The notes under the pieces are model-generated. The model was not told where the DNA came from, did not search any database, and worked only from the letters and a program-made list of their open reading frames with translations. From JBNKHG01 sp050290225 (GTDB lineage Bacteria; Pseudomonadota; Gammaproteobacteria; Pseudomonadales; Cellvibrionaceae): a stretch of DNA of 42,697 bases. Both the position numbers and the translations under genes were made by a program. The stretch is from positions 1-42,697 of the forward strand of contig JBNKHG010000058.1 of NCBI GenBank assembly GCA_050290225.1. Direction: 5' to 3'. Within the stretch, counting starts at the first letter, position 1. Each line of letters begins with the position of its first letter. Positions 40,197 to 42,697 of the stretch are shown here, in pieces.

Positions 40197-42209
40197 TTAG
40201 AGTGACGGATACCTATCCAGCACGGGTCCCAAAGCTGTTTTTAACGGCCCAAGATGTTCTGCATAATTGCACCACTGATCCACCCCATGTTTGTAGATCG
40301 GCTGCCGTACCTGTTCCGAACTTGCAGTCCGTACCGAACGCTCGGTTTTGTGAAAATCGAGACAGGCTTCGCTAAAGGGTAATCCGCAAAAATCAAGGAT
40401 TCTGCGCACCTGTGGCTCCAGGTCTGCCACCACCTCTTCATACTGAACGCGAAGGATTTTGCCTGGCAGAACCTTGTCCCAGTGATCCATCAGTGCAACA
40501 TAGTCTTTGTAATAGCGACCGACCTCTTCAAGGCCATAGGTAAACTCCTGTCCCTCCGCGAACAGTTGCTTGAAGCCACTGAAACAACAGGCCATGGGGT
40601 GACGGCGTGCATCGATTATCTTCGCGTTGGGCAATATCAGGTGAATCAAGCCGATGTGCCGGAAATTGTTCGGCATTTTATCGATAAAATAGGGGGCACC
40701 TTTGCGAAATATCTGCGTATCTTTAATGTAGTCTTCACCGAACTTGCGTAATTGGTCCGCCGATAGTTCGTTCAGTACCCCGGGGTATCGGGCGTCGTCT
40801 GTGGTTTTCCGGCGCCCGTTGAGGCGGTGGGCGAGGGCCAGTATATTGGGCAGCTCCTGGGTACCATCCACGCTGGGGTGAGAAGCCAGAATCTGTTCCA
40901 GCAGTGTGGAGCCAGCCCGCGGCAGCCCGACAATAAAAATTGGATCCTGCGCTGGGTTTCCCTGCCCTGCCCTGGTTGCGAACAACTCCGGGGTGCACAC
41001 TTCCATCTGCGCTTTGAACGTCCTCTCCATGTGGTCAGCGTCGTAGCGGCACTGCTCCTTTTTCAAGCGGTTGCCCCGTTCGTAGTATTCAAAAGAGGTC
41101 TCGAAATCTTTTCTGTCCTCATAGGCCTTGCCTATCGCAAAACAGAGGTGGAATCGATCGACCAGTGTCGTTGTCGAGGCCTCTTCGCTGGCCCGCATGC
41201 GCGCCAGTTCCTCGTCAGTAAAGCGGTAGGTTTTGAGGTTGGCAAGGCTCCAGTAAGCATCGCCAAAGTCTGGTTTGGCGCAATAGGAGGCCCTGTAGGC
41301 GGCGATGGCTTCCTCCTGTTGGCCTTCGGTTTTCAGCGCGTGGCCTTTCAGTAGTAGAACGTGGGGGTCGTTCGGCGTTTTCTCCAGAACCGCGTCGTAG
41401 ACACTTGTCGCGGTGTCAAAATCACCCACCGCCATGCTTTCATTGGCATAGGCTATTTCAGCGCTGCGATTGCCCGGTTCCATGTCGCGCAAAATTTTTG
41501 CCTGCTCCAGGGCTTTCTGGTACTTCTGGCGTTTGTGCAGCACATTGACGTAGTCAAAGCGCGCCAGTAGAAAGTCGGGTTCAAATTCCACGCAGCTCTC
41601 CAGCAGGAATTCCGCGTCGTCCAGCACGTAGTGCCTTGTGCCCAGTTCTGCCAGCAGGCGCATTGCTTCCACGTGATGGGGATGTTGTTTCAGGAATTCC
41701 CGGCAGAGCATTTCTGCCTTGTACAGTTTGCCCTCGTGGATCAGGCTGGCAACACTGAGCAGGTGGGGTGGAATCTTCGATAGGTGTGTAAACTGGAGTC
41801 GGGCGTTGTTTGCCGCTTCGGCGTTGTTTGCGGCCGCGTATAGTTCAGCCAGGGATTTCCAACTGGCTAGCAGTGCAGGATTGAGAGATACAGCCTGTTC
41901 GAAAGCGGCGATCGCATGGGTGTTGTCGTTGGTGAGCCGGTAGTTGTGTCCCTGCTCCTGATAGGCTCGCGCGTAGGTGGGATTGGTGGTTACGAGCTTT
42001 CCCAGGGTGGCAAGGGCCTTGTCAGTCTGCTTGAGGTAACGAAAGCAGACCGCCTCTATGTACAGGGCTTCAGCATGCTCTGGTTCGTTATTCAGCAGTA
42101 ACTCGACAACGTCGACCGCTTTTGCAATATTCCCCTGCTGCAGCAGCGCTTTTGCCTGCCGGATAGTAGTTTCTGAACTTGATGCTTGCGCGGTTTCTGT
42201 AGCGCTCAC
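40197..42209 (-). CDS. TPR-repeat sulfotransferase
   Basis: A 670-residue protein. An N-terminal array of about ten tetratricopeptide-like repeats (residues 15-370; units such as AEALYIEAVCFRYLKQTDKAL and PTYARAYQEQGHNYRL) precedes a sulfotransferase domain. The domain's PAPS-binding P-loop is FIVGLPRAGSTLLEQIL, and the later DARRHPMACCFSGFKQ matches the 3'-phosphate-binding region. Such TPR-sulfotransferases are common in marine gammaproteobacteria and are thought to sulfate protein tyrosines or glycans; the acceptor here is unknown. The gene stands alone; the TonB-dependent receptor upstream ends with its own terminator. Confidence 0.88.
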   Translation of the reverse strand: MSATETAQASSSETTIRQAKALLQQGNIAKAVDVVELLLNNEPEHAEALYIEAVCFRYLKQTDKALATLGKLVTTNPTYARAYQEQGHNYRLTNDNTHAIAAFEQAVSLNPALLASWKSLAELYAAANNAEAANNARLQFTHLSKIPPHLLSVASLIHEGKLYKAEMLCREFLKQHPHHVEAMRLLAELGTRHYVLDDAEFLLESCVEFEPDFLLARFDYVNVLHKRQKYQKALEQAKILRDMEPGNRSAEIAYANESMAVGDFDTATSVYDAVLEKTPNDPHVLLLKGHALKTEGQQEEAIAAYRASYCAKPDFGDAYWSLANLKTYRFTDEELARMRASEEASTTTLVDRFHLCFAIGKAYEDRKDFETSFEYYERGNRLKKEQCRYDADHMERTFKAQMEVCTPELFATRAGQGNPAQDPIFIVGLPRAGSTLLEQILASHPSVDGTQELPNILALAHRLNGRRKTTDDARYPGVLNELSADQLRKFGEDYIKDTQIFRKGAPYFIDKMPNNFRHIGLIHLILPNAKIIDARRHPMACCFSGFKQLFAEGQEFTYGLEEVGRYYKDYVALMDHWDKVLPGKILRVQYEEVVADLEPQVRRILDFCGLPFSEACLDFHKTERSVRTASSEQVRQPIYKHGVDQWCNYAEHLGPLKTALGPVLDRYPSL

Positions 42210-42270
42210 TGAACCTCTCCCCAGAACGGCTTTTTAATCAGTTCACCGAAGTGTATTCATAATAGTGCAA

Positions 42271-42303
42271 TAAAAAAAGGGGCGAATCTTGCGAGTCGCC
42301 CCC
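42271..42303 (-). terminator. Rho-independent terminator of the TonB-dependent receptor gene
   Basis: Read on the minus strand: GGGGCGA, a ten-base loop, TCGCCCC, then seven T. It is about 110 bases after the receptor stop codon and separates it from the sulfotransferase gene. Confidence 0.88.
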
Positions 42304-42415
42304 TTACCCGGAATTATCACCATACCGAACTACAGTTTGGTTTTTTATAGCAGCGCCAGTTTTTATTTCAGGCACCTACTGGTGACATTTCCGGGTTGCT
42401 TATGCGCTTTCCTCG

Positions 42416-42697
42416 CTATTGAAGATCGTAGGAGAAGCGCAAGCCGATGGTACGCGGACGATTGGTTGTGATCCTGGGTACATCGTCCTGAACATTGTGA
42501 AACAGTTCAGCCCGTTCGTCGGTCAGGTTCTCGACAAACAGCTCCGCGCCCCAGCTACCCTTGGTGATACCCAACGACGTGTCCGCGGTGGAGTAGCTGT
42601 CCTGCTTGCGGCGATCGGCGGCGACCACTGAGCTGTAACTGCTGCCGGCATACTGCAGGGCGCCCTGCCAATAGGCTTCGTACCCACCAAAGTCCCA
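42416..42697 (-). CDS. TonB-dependent receptor, C-terminal end (cut by window)
   Basis: The last 93 codons of an outer-membrane TonB-dependent receptor; the frame stays open to the window edge. Typical features are the late barrel strands ITKGSWGAELFVENLTDERA and the end RTIGLRFSYDL, with the NLTDERAE consensus of the final periplasmic turn. It would import a siderophore, vitamin or glycan fragment, but the specificity lies in the missing part. Confidence 0.9.
   Translation of the reverse strand, partial: WDFGGYEAYWQGALQYAGSSYSSVVAADRRKQDSYSTADTSLGITKGSWGAELFVENLTDERAELFHNVQDDVPRITTNRPRTIGLRFSYDLQ

Overview
The window looks like chromosomal DNA of a free-living, probably marine or aquatic gammaproteobacterium of the Cellvibrionales type. 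This is inferred from protein style and gene mix only: a TonB-dependent receptor, a PilU-like ATPase, PilZ proteins, a TPR-sulfotransferase, a bifunctional ornithine-lipid acyltransferase, and FNR/Anr-type boxes. Genes run on both strands with short operons. I saw no rRNA, tRNA, CRISPR array, prophage or intact insertion sequence.

Layout. Positions 1-6.6 kb hold a truncated membrane protein, a gamma-glutamylcyclotransferase-like protein, a lipoprotein polysaccharide deacetylase, an acetyltransferase, a small ABM-type protein and a DUF2157/GDYXXLXY pair. Positions 6.7-12.3 kb (minus strand) encode a very large periplasmic-sensor c-di-GMP enzyme (NMT1-CHASE-PAS-GGDEF-EAL), an MJ1255-type glycosyltransferase and a PAP2 phosphatase. 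Positions 12.5-19 kb (plus strand) encode an LpxH-like metallophosphoesterase, OlsF, an M14 carboxypeptidase-like protein, an alpha/beta hydrolase, an HD-GYP phosphodiesterase and a small DUF6482-like protein. Positions 19-24.4 kb hold an orphan ModC, a diiron oxygenase-like protein with its ferredoxin reductase, Hsp20 and a DUF2892 protein. This stretch carries three FNR/Anr-type boxes and two of three copies of a dispersed palindromic repeat. Positions 24.4-32.8 kb hold a VanZ-like protein, a TetR regulator with two palindromic operators facing fadH, Ada-AlkA and Ogt DNA alkylation repair, a frameshifted pepD and an outer-membrane barrel. Positions 32.9-38.2 kb hold a GlxA-type regulator and a minus-strand c-di-GMP group: a GEMM-I riboswitch, a membrane protein, two PilZ proteins and a PilU-like ATPase. 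Next come a methyltransferase and a FecR-like remnant. Positions 38.3-42.7 kb hold two divergent cold-shock genes with matching long leaders, a small basic protein, a TPR-sulfotransferase and the end of a TonB-dependent receptor.

Themes. Cyclic-di-GMP signalling recurs: a GGDEF-EAL enzyme, HD-GYP, two PilZ proteins and a riboswitch. Low-oxygen control is suggested around 20.5-24.1 kb. Short tandem repeats sit at several gene boundaries, and a mini-transposon-like palindromic element occurs three times in 8 kb, next to gene ends.
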